Shown piece by piece: positions 41,936 through 54,133 of a stretch of DNA of 64,000 bases. Position numbers and translations under genes: made by a program. How positions within the stretch are numbered: the first letter of the stretch is position 1; each line of letters starts with the position of its first letter. The stretch is from NCBI GenBank assembly GCA_013397115.1, contig VWZW01004074.1, positions 697,920-761,919 of the forward strand. Reading direction: 5' to 3'. This DNA comes from Edolisoma coerulescens (lineage: Eukaryota > Chordata > Aves > Passeriformes > Campephagidae). Below the pieces are notes generated by a model, which saw nothing but the letters and a program-made list of their open reading frames with translations, did no database searches and was not told the DNA's origin.

Positions 41936-44900
41936 TAGTAATTGCTAATAAGTTTCTGGTGGCTGGAGTTAAAGAAAATATTCAGACAGTATTGTTCACA
42001 CCTCCCGCGTTCTTGTGCTTGTTCCTTAGGCATCTGTGCTAAGCCTTTCAGAAACAGCATACTCTGTCAGTCAAACCTTTGAATTAAGATCACCAACACG
42101 TATGCACCCAGAAAGAAGTGTGCAAAAGAAGTTTGGCTGGTTTTAGAGCATCTCTTTGGATGTGTCCCAGTATTGTTGCAGGGAGGGGAATATTTGTGTT
42201 CAAGGTTTGCTATGTAAGCTAAACTGAACTTCTCAGTAATAGTGAGGCATGAATATCTTAGAGAGGTGCTTGGGATTTTAATTTTGGATTGTTGTGAAGT
42301 TGAGTGTAACTTGTTTTGTTTTTAACAAAAACACCTTTGTTCTGCCCCTTTTCCAAAACCAGTATTTTGTGTCTGTCCTCCTTTGGATAAGACCAGGTCC
42401 TTTCTTATCTGTTGCTCATAGCTTTAGGTTTTTTTCCCTCCAAGGGCAGTTGCATGAAATTTGCTGACACCAGGTTTCGGTCAGCAGCTGCAAGGCAAAG
42501 TAGTCCTCTTAACTTCCTTTTGCATCTGTATAATGAAGCTTTGGCTTTGTCCAGTAGTAGTACTGTCTTCAGCTCTGAGATCACATTGTTAACAATTTGC
42601 AGGTTGAAAGGTTTTTATATAACTATAAGCTATTTGTTTATGCCTTAAACAGTTCTTCATTAGTTGACAATATTCAGGGTAAACTGCCTTTTTTCCAAGT
42701 CCTTACTTATTTTTGGAAGCTCAGTTTGAAAGGAGAGGGCTGTGGTGTTTTATCGGTGATATACCATCTCCATTAATGTCTTAAAATGCAGAACTGCTTC
42801 TGGTTTGTTACAAAATGCCATTTTAAAATATTAAAATATAGTTGTAATTGTTCTGAAGATGAGTAACCTTAATGCAAAGTTTTCCTGTGAGAAAATCTGT
42901 GGCAATACAGTTGACTCTCAATTGCAGTTTTTTATTTCTGTCCGTGTTTGCTGCGACATGTGTTCAAGACTGACCAGCAAAACCACCTTTGCCTGTGTAC
43001 TTACAAAATGAAATACCGCTTTATGTCTCTGAGTTGTCCCTTTGCTTCCAAGGACCAAATGCCAAGAGAAAGAGCCCCCTGTGCTGTCAGGTATACAGGG
43101 TCCCAAATTTCCACTGGTAATGACAAACATTAACAAACATCTTTTAATGCTTTCAGTGCCATTTTCTGATCTGTACTGGCTGGCCAAGTCTCTCTGTGCA
43201 GAATTACGGTTTCTAAAGCTGACAGATTTTTTATTCCAGTCTAAGTGTCCTAGAAGTGTGTTTACATGATTGGAAAGAGGAGCCTTCTTCCTCTGAACTG
43301 CAGTTGTCCCTTGCTTGTGGTTTGAAACTCCCAACTATTGATAAGTGTAGACAGAGTTTATATAAAAAATCAGACGGTCTCTTGCTAGTTCAATAAGCAT
43401 GAAAATTGGCCTGTGGTGTTTACATCTTGATCTCTCTTGCTGGAAGTTTTGTCTCTCAAAGTATATAGTCATCGTCTCTTTCATCTCAAAAGTAATTTTC
43501 TGGTATTTGCATATGTCTTTGGAAGCATGAGTAGTGGGAAAATACAGGCTCAAAGGTCTTGCACAAGTTTACTGACTCGTTTTGGCTTAGTCTGGTCTAT
43601 CCTGCTCTCCCAATTCTTTGTTTTTCACTACAGCCAGGACAAAAGACAAACTTTGGTCAGGGTTTAAAAATCAGAGGTGATTTTAGTTGTTTTAATTTAC
43701 ATTTCCTATGGAAAACCAAGCCAGTGATAGCATTTTGTCATGTGTTCCTAATGAAATATAGGGTGTTCCTGCAAATTCCCTTTCAAGACAATTCTCTTAA
43801 AGGAACGTAATTGCCAGAATTTGGTTTACAAAAGAAAAAACTTGAAAGCATTCCTCATCAATTTCATATTTAGTATACACCAAATTTTTATTTATTCTAC
43901 TGAAATGAAAAAAATGAATTTTAGAAGCCATGGATAATTTGAGAATAAATGTGAAAATTTTGTGACAATATAAATACTAATTTTCCGTTTCATTTTGTTC
44001 ATCTCTGTCTCTAAAACTGATCACAAACTGAATCCAGTTTCTTAATCTTCACCTTGAACAGCTAAAAGATTCTAAGTTGTCTTGAACTTCTTCACAAAAA
44101 GTGAGATGATGAGAGGATTAAGTCACTAATACAACAAGAAAGACCTTAAAAAGTAGAATAAAATCTTACTATTGTATAGATCCTTGAACAGACAACTTGC
44201 CAAATTAATCATGAAATATTTATAAAATATTTATTTTAAAATATTTGATATAAAAGCTTCATTTATATCCAGAGACAGTTTCTGAAATATAAATAGGAAA
44301 ATGTGTAATATTCTAAATTTTAATTAAATTTAGTCGATTTTCTTTTTGTTTCTCTCATACTTCATATGAGTCAAAGTAAGCAGCACTTGAATACAGTGGA
44401 AATATCGAGATAGTGGATATTCCAGTTACTTAAGTGAGCCTCTTTAATGTCTTCGTTGGACCGACAAGTATTTGAAGTATGTTGCAGTTAAAACAAAATT
44501 TGAAATAATTTAATTTTAAAATATAACTTCTCCAGAAAGATAATGACAAATTACAATAACATCTAATTAATAACTTACTAATACATGGTTTAACTCTGCT
44601 TCTTAAGACATCATATGCATGATGTTCTGAAGTACCTGCTAGTGAGATAAGGGCAGTGGCTTTCCAGAAGATTTTAGATTCAGAGCTCAATTTTCAGGAA
44701 AAGTCTTTCAAAACTTTACTGTCTTGGACTCTAACACAGCGTCCCAATATTTTTAAACCTCCTGCCCTATGCATAGTCCATTACTTCAGTATGAAAAATT
44801 CTGTGGAGATTTTGCATGGAGACCTAAACATACAGATGGATTCTAGATCCAATATGTTCTCTTATTTTCTCTAATGAATGGTAATATTTGGTATTATGTT

Positions 44901-45652
44901 TCTAATGAGGACTACAGAAAAACCTGTCCCTTCTGTGACATGAGGAATGGCCTGTTTACTTGCATGCCTTCATACTCTGTGTAAGGAACTGGGAACAAGA
45001 CCAGCAAAACTTAATGGTCTATTTGCCAATTCCAATAGCAAAAAACTTTTAACATGAGAAAGATCTCATTGTCTATGAATCCATTAAAATATCTATCACT
45101 GCCTGGGTCTTGTGCTCCTCTCAAAGAAGTATAGTCTGTATTTCTTAATTTCCATTTTTCTTTAAAGACTATTATGCTTTTTATGATCTTGTCAATCAAG
45201 TTCTTTATCTGGTTTATTCTAAGTGTCTTTTTCTTCTTTGTAATAATTTCTGATGTTTGAAACAAAAGGTTTTGCTTTCTCTTAGCAATGTTGATGCTGT
45301 TAAATGACTTTAAAATCTTGGAAAGGGAGAAACCAGACTGTTGACCTACTGAAGTGCATTGGTATTAGGAACATTAAATACACCTTCCTCCTCTTCTAAA
45401 AATAAGTATATGACAGTTGGTCTGTTTGGCTTGTTCTAAATGTATATTCTCAAAACGGTAAAATTCATTTCCTTAATTCCTTTGTCACTTCAATTTTGCT
45501 TTGTGCACAGTGTCTGTTTCAGTAATTTCCAGGGGACTGAGTGTCATATTTACTGTGTGTTCTTAATATGAGTTGCATGTTTTCATGCCAATGGGGATTT
45601 TGAGATGGGTGAGCTAATCAAATGTAATTGTTCTTGTTTAAACTATCTCCAG

Positions 45653-45909
45653 GTACACCCACCTTTATGGAAGCATTAGCAGCCAATGGTACAACCAACA
45701 TCCAGACATCTGTAGCAGGAGTGACAGCCAGCAAACGAAGGTTTATTGATGACAGGAGAGATCAACCCTTTGATAAAAGGCTGCGTTTCAGCGTGAGACA
45801 AACAGAGAGCGCGTACCGGTACAGAGACATTGTTGTCAGGAAACAAGATGGATTCACACACATTTTGCTATCAACAAAATCATCTGAAAATAATTCATTA
45901 AATCCAGAG
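45653..45909 (+). CDS. CDYL: CDYL coding exon: end of linker and start of the crotonase-like domain
   Basis: CDYL is a nuclear chromatin corepressor. It reads methylated H3K9/H3K27 with its N-terminal chromodomain, works with REST, G9a and PRC2, and carries a C-terminal crotonase-like domain reported to lower histone crotonylation. This exon starts after the acceptor CTATCTCCAG with two bases completing a split glycine codon. It encodes about 85 residues, including TPTFMEALAANGTTN, KRRFIDDRRDQPFDKRLRFS, VRQTESAYRYRDIVVRKQDG and ILLSTKSSENNSLNPE. These match CDYL rather than its paralogue CDYL2, which differs in the linker and has other residues in the basic stretch. The exon ends GAG|GTCAGA in phase 0. 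A read-through open frame continues to 46083 but is intronic. The preceding exon, with the linker and chromodomain, is not in the window. Confidence 0.96.
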
Positions 45910-46505
45910 GTCAGAACAATTCTGATTTTGGGAGGGGAAGGGGATTTGAAGTCCTTGCCTCATTTCTGCTTGTTATTCAGGCACAGACGTGCACAAAACA
46001 CGATACAGGTTCTTACTTGCAAGATGTTATATGTACATTTGACTTTGTGTAATTCACTTGCATTTAAAAACTCTGTTATCTGACCAGGTTGATGTGTATT
46101 GTCTTTTATAAGATGTGCAGTGATTTACGAAGTGCAACTTGAAAAAAGCTTCAGCCTCAATTAAGGTTCTTTTTTTTTCTGTACTGGTTGCATATGCCAT
46201 CTGCTGTCCAAATTACAGAAATGCTGAATGAGTGCTTTAGTTACAGATAACATCTAATAGATCTTTCCTTAATTATTTAATTATCTTAGTCTAATTACAT
46301 TTTTGAAATGCAAAGCTTCTAATGCGTTAATGTTTTTTTTTTTTGGATACTGAAGAAAGTTAACTTTTCTAATATGATGGTTGAGTGGATTGTAAGGAAA
46401 AATTAAAGATGTTGAAGAGTCTCTTAGGGGGATGAAGGGAAGAGAACAACATGCTACTTTGTAATGATGGATTAAAGTGATTCTTATGAAATTTTTACTT
46501 TTCAG
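45910..46505 (+). other. CDYL: CDYL intron, 596 bp
   Basis: Donor GTCAGA, acceptor TTACTTTTCAG. Phase 0. Contains only AT-rich sequence with T runs at about 46170 and 46332; I see no repeat or gene in it. Confidence 0.93.
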
Positions 46506-46678
46506 GTAATGAAGGAAGTCCAAAGTGCACTGAACACAGCAGCTGCAGATGACAGTAAACTTGTGCTGTTCAGTGCAGTTGGTAGCATTTTCTGCTGTGG
46601 TCTTGATTTTATTTATTTTATACGACGTTTAACGGATGATAGAAAAAAGGAAAGCACTAAGATGGCAGAAGCTATTAG
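46506..46678 (+). CDS. CDYL: CDYL coding exon: crotonase fold, first oxyanion-hole region
   Basis: Begins GTA ATG AAG after the acceptor AG at 46504-46505. Encodes about 57 residues: VMKEVQSALNTAAADDSKLV, LFSAVGSIFCCGLDFIYFIR and RLTDDRKKESTKMAEAI, then two bases of an arginine codon. In the enoyl-CoA hydratase/crotonase family the segment after the second beta strand (here GSIFCCGLDF) supplies a backbone NH of the oxyanion hole and contacts CoA, so this part of the pocket is intact. The donor AG|GTATGT is good and the exon ends in phase 2. Confidence 0.96.
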
Positions 46679-49671
46679 GTATGTATGATTATCTTCAGTC
46701 ATCTGATGGCTATTCTTCATCATGTGGCCTGGCTTGTTCCATCTTTATTTCAAAAGCCTCTTATTCAAAAAGATCTCAGGCATTCACCTGTTACATTATA
46801 GCGTGCAGCACTTCTTTATGCTCCCTGTCCCTTTCTATTTGGGTTGTCATTTCATGCATTTTTACTTTTAAAATTGAACTATGAAAACTGGGAGTATTTT
46901 AATACTCCTCCAGCTAAAACCAATATTAAAATACTTCAACAGCCATAGGGTTTCAGGAAAACAAATTTAATACACCTAAATTCAAGATGTGTATTGAATG
47001 AGTAAATTGATATAGTACGTTCAGAGCAGTGGAATGATGGATATTTTAGAGGAGTAGATTAATACTGGTGCTCATCATCCCAATGCTAGGTGCCAAACCT
47101 AACATGTAAACAAAATGAGCTGAACTACTACTAAGTAGAAGAAAATATATGGAAAAAAAGTACGGCTCTTGGAGGCACGTTTCAACAATACAAACAAGTA
47201 CATTTGAGCACTGGTCTTGAGATCCTGGTCTCTTACATGCTTCCAGAGTATCTGTATTCTTTCAGAGCCCTGTCTTCTGTTGTTGGTATCAGTAGTCATG
47301 TTTCTAAAAAAAGGCTATGGACATGTAAAGCCTGTTTCATTGGAGGCACAGCTGGTTCATAAAGATGATTATAGTTGTTTTTATCAAAGGAAATTCTTTG
47401 GTTATTTTATGTAAAAGTTGCTCATGCAGTGACTTCAGATGTGGCCAGAAGCTCTTAGCACTGAGCTTCTATCACTATTTTAATTTGGGCCCTTCTGGAA
47501 ACCTGATTTTTCATCTAATATTCATTGTTAATAAAATGGGCAAAGGTAACTTAAAAGACCTATGAACACACCCCCTCCCTTTCAAATAAGGTATTTTTCA
47601 TATATATGCTAGAGATGGTCCTCTCTGAGATATTCAGACATGATTAAAATTATTTTAAGTCTCTGGATGGGATGTTTGTATGATGACTTGCATGAGATGG
47701 TTCCAGGTTTGGATTTGTTTTTTGGCATTTAGCTATTTCAGTTCACTAGAATGAGTTAAGAAGCAGTGTGATAACCTTTAGTGCTGAATGCAGTATAGTA
47801 AAATTGTCCTGTTTTGCAGAAATACAAAAATATGTAGCACAGGGAGCAAACTTTACAATCACATGTATATGTATTTGTACACACATGACTTTTTCCTAAG
47901 AAGCTCTTGGAGGCGTTACTGTTTGAGAACAGAGAAACATCCATATTTTGTGGGTACTGGAATGAATTGTCAATTTTGTTGACAATGAGGATGAGAATAT
48001 GCATGTGTCACTTAATAGCATTGTACCCAGAGCATTACTACCAACCAAAAGAAGGGAGATGAGGAGGGGGAAGTTTACAGGTGTGTGTGATATGTGATAA
48101 TAGAGCTCTACTATTTATGTTTGTTCATAATTATAAAAAGCAGATTTATTTGTTAAGAAAAGCTCCTCAAGGAAAATCATTAATGCTTTGCCCATCTTCA
48201 TTTTTACCTTATTACTGTCACTTAAAAACACAGGTAAATACCTTGCACCAATGCTATATGTAAATACAGTGAGGACCAAGCTGGGCTGTGCCACAGTTGT
48301 GGTGCCCAGAGGTGAGGAAAGGCTGCAGCCTTATCTGGGGGAGCTGTGAGGCACATGAATGTACCAAAAGTGCCGTATCAGCTGGTGCTTGTAGGGGGGG
48401 TGTTAAATCTGCACCTGCTTAACTACTGTGATGTGTTGGGCTGGGAGCAATGCTAAGCTTTTACAGAATCAGAAAATGGTTGAGGTTGGGAGGGACATTT
48501 GCCGGTCATCTTGTTCAACCTGCTCAAGGAAGGTCACCTAGAGCAGGTTGGCTGCCACCATTTCCTGGTTTTTTTAATACCTCCCAAGACTGAGAGTCCA
48601 TGACCTTGTTGGCTGCCTGTTTGGTCACCCTCACAGTAAGAAAGTGTTTCCTACTGTTCAAAGGGAACCTCCCATGTTTCAGTTAGTGCCTACTGCTTCA
48701 ATGGGCACCACTGAAAAGAGCCTGGCTCTGTCCTCTTTGCATCCCCTGTCTTATACACGTTGATGACATCTCCCTGAGCCTCCTCTTCTCCAGGCTGAAC
48801 AGGCCCAGCTCACTCAGTCCCTGGGTCACCTTGATGGCCCTTTGCTAGACCATCTGGAGTCTCTCTTTCACTGAGGAGCCCATAACGACACTAGGGCTGA
48901 GCAGAGGGGCAGGATCAACTCCTGCAGCCTCCAGACAACACTCCTGCTAAAGCAGTGCAGGATACCACTGGCCTGCTTTTCCATAAAGGCACACTGCTGG
49001 GTCAAGTTCAACTTGGTGTCCACTGGGAACCCTAGCTCGATTTCTGCCAAGCTGCTTTTCCGCTTGGCTTCCAGCATACATTGGTGCCTGGGGTTGTTCC
49101 TCCGCGGGCACAATGCTTTGCACTTCCCTTTATTGAGCTTTAGGAGGTTTTTGTCAGCTCATTTCTCCAGCCTGCCGAGGTCCCTCTGGATGGCAGCACA
49201 ATCCTCTGGTGTATCAGCCTGGTTTTGTATCCCGAGCAAACTTGCTGAGGATATGCTCTGCCCCATCAACCAAATCATCAGTAAAGCTGTTGAACAGTGC
49301 TGGGCCCATCACTGGCCCCGTGGGATGCAGCACTTAAATTACTGGCCTGTGCCATGAGTCACCACCCTCTGGGCCAGCCATTCAGACATTTTTCAGCCCA
49401 CCTCACTGTCTGCTCATCCAGCTCATACATCAACAGCTTGACTATGAAACTCTTACGAGAGACAGTGCTGAAAGCCTCGCTCTGAACTCTGTGTAGACAA
49501 TATCCACCCCTCTCCCCTCATCCACCAAATAACCACCTCATTGTGGAAGGTTATCAGGCTGGGTTTGAAAGTGATGTTATTATGGAGTTAAATTATTTTG
49601 GAGTTTTCAAGGGCTGGTATATTTTACACTCTCGATATATGTAGTGAGTGCATGTTTCTGTTTCTCTTCAG
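46679..49671 (+). other. CDYL: CDYL intron, 2993 bp
   Basis: Donor GTATGT, acceptor TGTTTCTCTTCAG, phase 2. The right third is occupied by an antisense CR1 (48464-49560). Just left of it, 48281-48309 forms an imperfect hairpin: CTGGGC...CCACA pairs with TGTGG...GCCCAG with a small bulge. The rest is AT-rich with nothing recognised. Confidence 0.93.
48464..49560 (-). mobile_element. CR1 LINE 3' fragment, antisense in a CDYL intron
   Basis: Read on the + strand it begins with the reversed CR1 3' end (CAGAATCAGAAAATGGTTGA GGTTGGGAGGGACATT). It passes CTCCAGGCTGAACAGGCCCA at about 48791 and CCTGCCGAGGTCCCTCTGGA at about 49171, and reaches reverse transcriptase sequence near 49260-49560. On the - strand, the segment near 48960-49110 still reads like the KLNLTQQCAF region of CR1 ORF2. 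About 1.1 kb remain of a 4-5 kb element. Its far end lies about 110 bp before the acceptor of the next CDYL exon. Confidence 0.95.
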
Positions 49672-49882
49672 GAATTTTGTGAATACTTTTATTCAGTTTA
49701 AGAAGCCTATCATTGTAGCAGTAAATGGCCCAGCCATTGGACTTGGAGCATCTATATTGCCTCTGTGTGACGTGGTTTGGGCCAACGAGAAGGCTTGGTT
49801 TCAGACACCATACACTACTTTTGGACAAAGTCCAGATGGATGTTCATCCCTTACATTCCCTCGGATAATGGGCCTGGCTTCT
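49672..49882 (+). CDS. CDYL: CDYL coding exon: crotonase core, second oxyanion-hole region
   Basis: Encodes the G that completes arginine, then NFVNTFIQFKKPIIVAVNGP, AIGLGASILPLCDVVWANEK and AWFQTPYTTFGQSPDGCSS, ending PRIMGLAS. The NGPAIGLGASILPLCD segment is the family signature around the second oxyanion-hole glycine. In catalytic enoyl-CoA hydratases two glutamates do the chemistry. By position, the first (in the GGGCELA-type motif) corresponds here to the serine of GAS, and the second (in the PE motif) to the tyrosine of TPYTTFG. So the canonical hydratase acids are absent, as in other CDY-family proteins, while the CoA-binding frame is kept. Donor TCT|GTAAGT, phase 0. Confidence 0.96.
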
Positions 49883-50230
49883 GTAAGTAGCTTGCAGGGT
49901 AGGGGCTGGCAGCTTCACAATTCAGTTGTGATAATTTATTCAGTGTGACTTCAAGATCTTTTGCCTTGCTGTGTTGTCTTTTTCTTAATTTTTTTCTTTC
50001 TCTCATGAAAACCTTTCATGAGAAGCCACCCTTTATAGCTTTTCTGCTCCATGCTCTTACAGCTTAGTCTGTGCCTGCGTGCACAGAACAGAAAGCAGGC
50101 ACGGGGCTTAATCCCACCTTTGACCCTAATGGTGTCAGAAGGGTGATGTCCTGCGTACCAAGACACACTTCCCCAGCTGCTGCCTCGTGAGGACCAGCCA
50201 CAGGTGTCTTGCATTCAGCACAGCACCAGT

Positions 50231-50266
50231 GTGACACGTGGTGTCACTGCACAGCACAGCGCTGTG
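50231..50266. repeat. two adjacent palindromes, one containing a CACGTG E-box
   Basis: GTGACAC (50231-50237) and GTGTCAC (50241-50247) are perfect complements around GTG, and CACGTG (50235-50240) is the canonical E-box core bound by bHLH factors. Eight bases further on, CACAGCGCTGTG (50255-50266) is a perfect 12-bp palindrome. They sit in an intronic patch that is clearly richer in GC than its surroundings. Whether it regulates anything is not shown. Confidence 0.7.
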
Positions 50267-50710
50267 GCACCAGCCAGGAGCAGTCTTTTGCCAGTACGCA
50301 AATAAGTGTTTTGGCTTTCATGCACTCCTAACAAAAAGCTATTTAAGAATCTCTTACCTACGTTATTTTCATGTTGCTTAGTGGTTTTTCAAGCTGTGTT
50401 CTTAGACCCATGTCCCATTCCAGTTTGGACAGTATGAAACAAGTGCTTCTGGCTATACCTTTTTTCCAAAATTGCTGTTTATTATAAAAGCCATTTTTTT
50501 CCCTGTAGGTATTTATTGATTTGAAAATATACATTTCAGTATATTAAAACACCAGTTTTAGAAGGTCTAATAGCTAATTGTGTCATATCTGGATTTAGTT
50601 ATTAGAAGAGAACAGAAAAGGTAACTAAAATAGATTAATAGTTATAAGAGTATCTTTAATATCTTAGCATGTTTCAAACTACTGATTGTTCCTTTCCCTT
50701 TTTATTTGGC

Positions 50711-50742
50711 CATCCATCCATTCATCCATCCATCCATCCATC
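50711..50742. repeat. (CATC)n microsatellite
   Basis: CATCCATCCATTCATCCATC and further CATC units, about eight tetramers with one CATT variant, in a CDYL intron. Confidence 0.95.
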
Positions 50743-53700
50743 CTCGTCCTTTAAAGACTTGTGGTTGTTATTTTTCATTTCTTTAAAAGTTGTACAAAAA
50801 ACATGAGCTCTTCCCTAGTGTACTCTTTCATGTGTGTTTGTGAATGCTCTCATTCTTAAATATAAAGATTTAAATTGAAAGCTTCCAGTGGTAACAATTC
50901 CATAATGATCAGTGCAAAAAGGGAAAGAAATCCACTGGTTTTGTACCTTGGCTCTCTGCAGCATAGCAGTGTCTCTATGGGACAAAGCTGAACTTTACTC
51001 AGCACATTTCATGAAATATGTTCAGAATCCATACTGAAGACTTTGATAAAGAAGCATGGTTTTTGTCTGTAGAAGAGAGAGAGAGAAGTCAGCAGGAAGA
51101 TGTTATGAGTGAAATGCAAAACATTCAGGGGAAAAAAATACACAAAACAAAGAATTAAGGCCTCTGTATGCATCATAACATTTTCTACAGATGTATCAGT
51201 TCAGCAGTTGTAGTGCCACCCCTAACTCTTCTAAGCCAGACTTACAACGCGATGTTGTTAGCTGCAGCTATGTAAAAATCTTCCATTGCAAGATTGCTGG
51301 AAATACCTTCCATGTGGGGTCAGTCACCTTCGGTGGGTAAGCAGGTCTGTCTGTCACGGATGGGTTTCTTTTTTCACAAACATTTTCAGCTGTGGGATTA
51401 TTACAGGAAATTTGAAGCCCAAACTTTAGGATTCAAAACTGATACCGTCTTGGAAATACCAAGAACTTTAGAAGTGTTCTTAAACTTGATTTTTGAGTTT
51501 TGAAAATAATCTGTAGTAGACATTAAGGTGATGTCTGTATGGGGAGATGTTGCTGTGTATTTGCCATGGAGTTCTTGCTCTGGTTGTCTGGTCTGAGATA
51601 CAAAGCACAGGAGCTGTGTGATCACACATCACACACTGGGTTTCCCTGCCAGTCCCCAGCACGCTTGGCAGTATTTCTTATGCTTTTCTGTCTGTCATGA
51701 GGGATACACAGTTCCATAGTGCCTGTAGTCCACATCACAGCCAGCATCTGGGGTGGTTCAGAGGCCAGCTGCCTCCTGATCATAGTGCAAGAGAGCTGAA
51801 ATGCTCCGTGGCCCCTGGTGCCTGTGGGCTTGCACAACAGGACCCTGGTGAGCCTCAAAGCCCTCACTGGAAGAGGTCCCAGTGAAGTTCCTCTGTGGAA
51901 GGAGACATTTTCTACTCAAAGTAGAAAATGAAGGTTGCTAATGAGAATCTTATATTAGTGAAATATTTTGATCATCCTCATTTCTATTGCTGTAGTATAT
52001 TTCTTGGAAAGCAACCACCAAGTGTGTTAATTTTTACAGCAGATACAAGGAATGATTACAATTAAAGCTTGTTTAGCAGTTGGTCTCCAGCATATGTTGT
52101 GTATAGATCAAAAGTGAAGATGCCAGAGCAAGACATTTCCCTTCAAAAGCTGTCAAGTGAGAACATCAATGGGAATGCTCATTTCTTGTGAGATTTTATG
52201 CTAATGCTGTATTACAGCTGGCAGAAATAAGATAACTGCACCCTTCTCACTTATGGTGTTTCACGTTCAGGAGAACTCAGCAGTTGCAACTAGGTTTTAG
52301 GGGAAAAAAAGGTTTTCTAGCATTCGTTTTTATCCTTGCAAAGATACATGTGAAGAATATGTAGACCTGACTACCTGGCTTAAATGTTTGCCTTTCGTAA
52401 CTGCTAGTTAGATTGACTTCACATTTTGATCTTTCATAGAAATGTTAAGTGGTTTCTTAAATTACTTTGGAAGAATACTTTTTCCCCAGCTACGTAGGAA
52501 AAAGGATGCCTTTTTTAGACAACCATGTGTACATCTCTGATTTTTAGCTAGTATTTTGGGTTATTACTATTTGCTTACATTCTGGAAAATGAGAAGGAAT
52601 GGTTAATGAATCTTGTATATTTGATTTTGTGTTCACAGAAGGTAGAACTATAGGGTGTAGAATTTGATCATAGTGCAGCGATTTGGGTTTTTATAAACTA
52701 ATATATGTGAATCACAGCCTTCCATAGTAACTGTGAGAGATGTGCTGATGGTAAAATCAAAGTAAAATATGCTAGGAAACTGGTTGGGTTTTTTTCTTGC
52801 ATTCCTAATGGACTGGCAGTCAGGAGGCAAACTGCCAGTAGAACCCAGACTTTGTATTTCATTACAAAGGAGCAAATAAGAGACTGCAGAGTATCCAAAT
52901 TGCTTCATGTGTAAAATGGCAATACCAGGAACATGGTATCACAGTAAATAATTAATTATTTATTAATTTAATAATTAGTTATTTGAGATCCTTAAATCAA
53001 AGTTGCTGAAATAATTACCAAAATTTCTAGTATTAAAAAACATTAAAAAATTCAGAATTTTTCCCTCAAAAATGTTACACCTGTCAGGTGTGTGTTTTAG
53101 AACAGCCTTATTTCCTATATTTCAAGAGGCAATAATGGGTTTGTCGTATTTTTCAGTGGAAAGAAGTCATTAAGAAACAATAACACTGATTTTTTTTTTT
53201 TTTTGAGGTTGACTTATTACTCTGTCTTTTTAATTTCTGCTGGCTGCTTTCATGCAAATGTCACTGCAAACAAAATTTAACTGTATAAGAAACTTCACTA
53301 AAGCTAGAATTAAAGTGGTTGTAGGACAAAGCTTTAATGGGGAAATTGGTAAATAGTGAGGTTCATGATGATTACAAATCAGAAACATTTACAGAACTAG
53401 AGAGAGCATCTTGTTGCATAGGATGTAGTACATGATTCTGTACCTTTAAACTGTGGGCAAGTTCTTTTAAGTACCGGGGTTTTTTAGTAAGACTGCTATA
53501 TCAGATTCTGAAAGGATTTATCATTTCAGTATTGGACTCTTGAAGAAAATGTCAACGTTTATTTTCTGTTAATTTGGCCAGAAATTGGAATACATCATTA
53601 TAAAGGGCAAGCTGATGTATTCACTGCTGTCTTACAAATTTGCCAGGCATTATAACCTATTCCCACATACACAGATAAGCAAGTCAGCAATACTGCAAGA

Positions 53701-53989
53701 AAGCCAGAGCTAACAAACATTCATGGCCAGGAAATGACAGAAGACATTTTCACATTTAACCCTTAATCATAGACATCCACATTTCAATAACTACTACCCT
53801 GGTACTGGTCAACAACAAGGACCAACCAGCTGTAGGCCAGTATTTCTTTTTTTAATTAAAACTTGGAAGAGCTGTAATAAAGCTATTTCAAAGAGTGCAG
53901 GCTTTTCTCTTATTTGTTTTGAACATTTTTCCTTTGATGAGTTTTGTCTCATTACATTTCATACCAGAAGTAACTTTTTATCCCTTCAG

Positions 53990-54133
53990 GCCAATGAAAT
54001 GTTGTTCAGTGGAAGGAAGTTGACGGCGCAGGAAGCTTGTGCCAAAGGACTCGTCTCCCAAGTGTTCTGGCCGGGAACATTCACACAGGAAGTAATGGTT
54101 CGAATTAAAGAACTTGTCACATGTAATTCAGTT
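53990..54133 (+). CDS. CDYL: CDYL coding exon: crotonase domain, C-terminal helical part
   Basis: Exactly 48 codons, phase 0 at both ends. Encodes ANEMLFSGRKLTAQEACAKG, LVSQVFWPGTFTQEVMVRIK and ELVTCNSV. The L-F-SGR-LTAQEA-A-GLV-QVF pattern is the standard crotonase-family segment leading to the C-terminal helices, which mediate trimer contacts and close the acyl pocket. The acceptor is TCCCTTCAG and the donor GTT|GTAAGT. Confidence 0.96.

Larger units (their letters stand above)
1..45652 (+). other. CDYL: long intron upstream of the CDYL 3' exons; no exon recognised
   Basis: This interval ends in the acceptor AG at 45651-45652. I searched the open frames for the CDYL chromodomain and the long central linker exon and found neither. 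The simplest reading is one intron of more than 45 kb, consistent with the long introns known for CDYL in other vertebrates; that is inference. All open frames here are short (at most 140 codons), are on either strand, and resemble no protein I know apart from CR1 remnants. Apart from the repeats listed separately, the stretches 1-11064, 12976-22489, 23457-30748, 30846-36190, 36416-41619 and 41936-45652 are AT-rich unique-looking DNA with many T runs. I see nothing further in them that I can name. Confidence 0.6.
49883..53989 (+). other. CDYL: CDYL intron, 4107 bp
   Basis: Donor GTAAGT, acceptor TTTTATCCCTTCAG. It holds a GC-richer patch with adjacent palindromes (about 50040-50290), a CATC-type microsatellite (50711-50742), a T16 run at about 53190, and an AT-rich palindromic stretch at about 52945-52985. 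No exon or CR1 recognised. Confidence 0.93.

Noticed and set aside
42918..43334. 138-codon open frame on the - strand
   Set aside because: No family resemblance and overlapping open frames on the other strand; no supporting signals.
45910..46083. Open frame continuing past the CDYL exon into the intron
   Set aside because: The known CDYL sequence resumes at 46506 after a good acceptor, so this is intron read-through.
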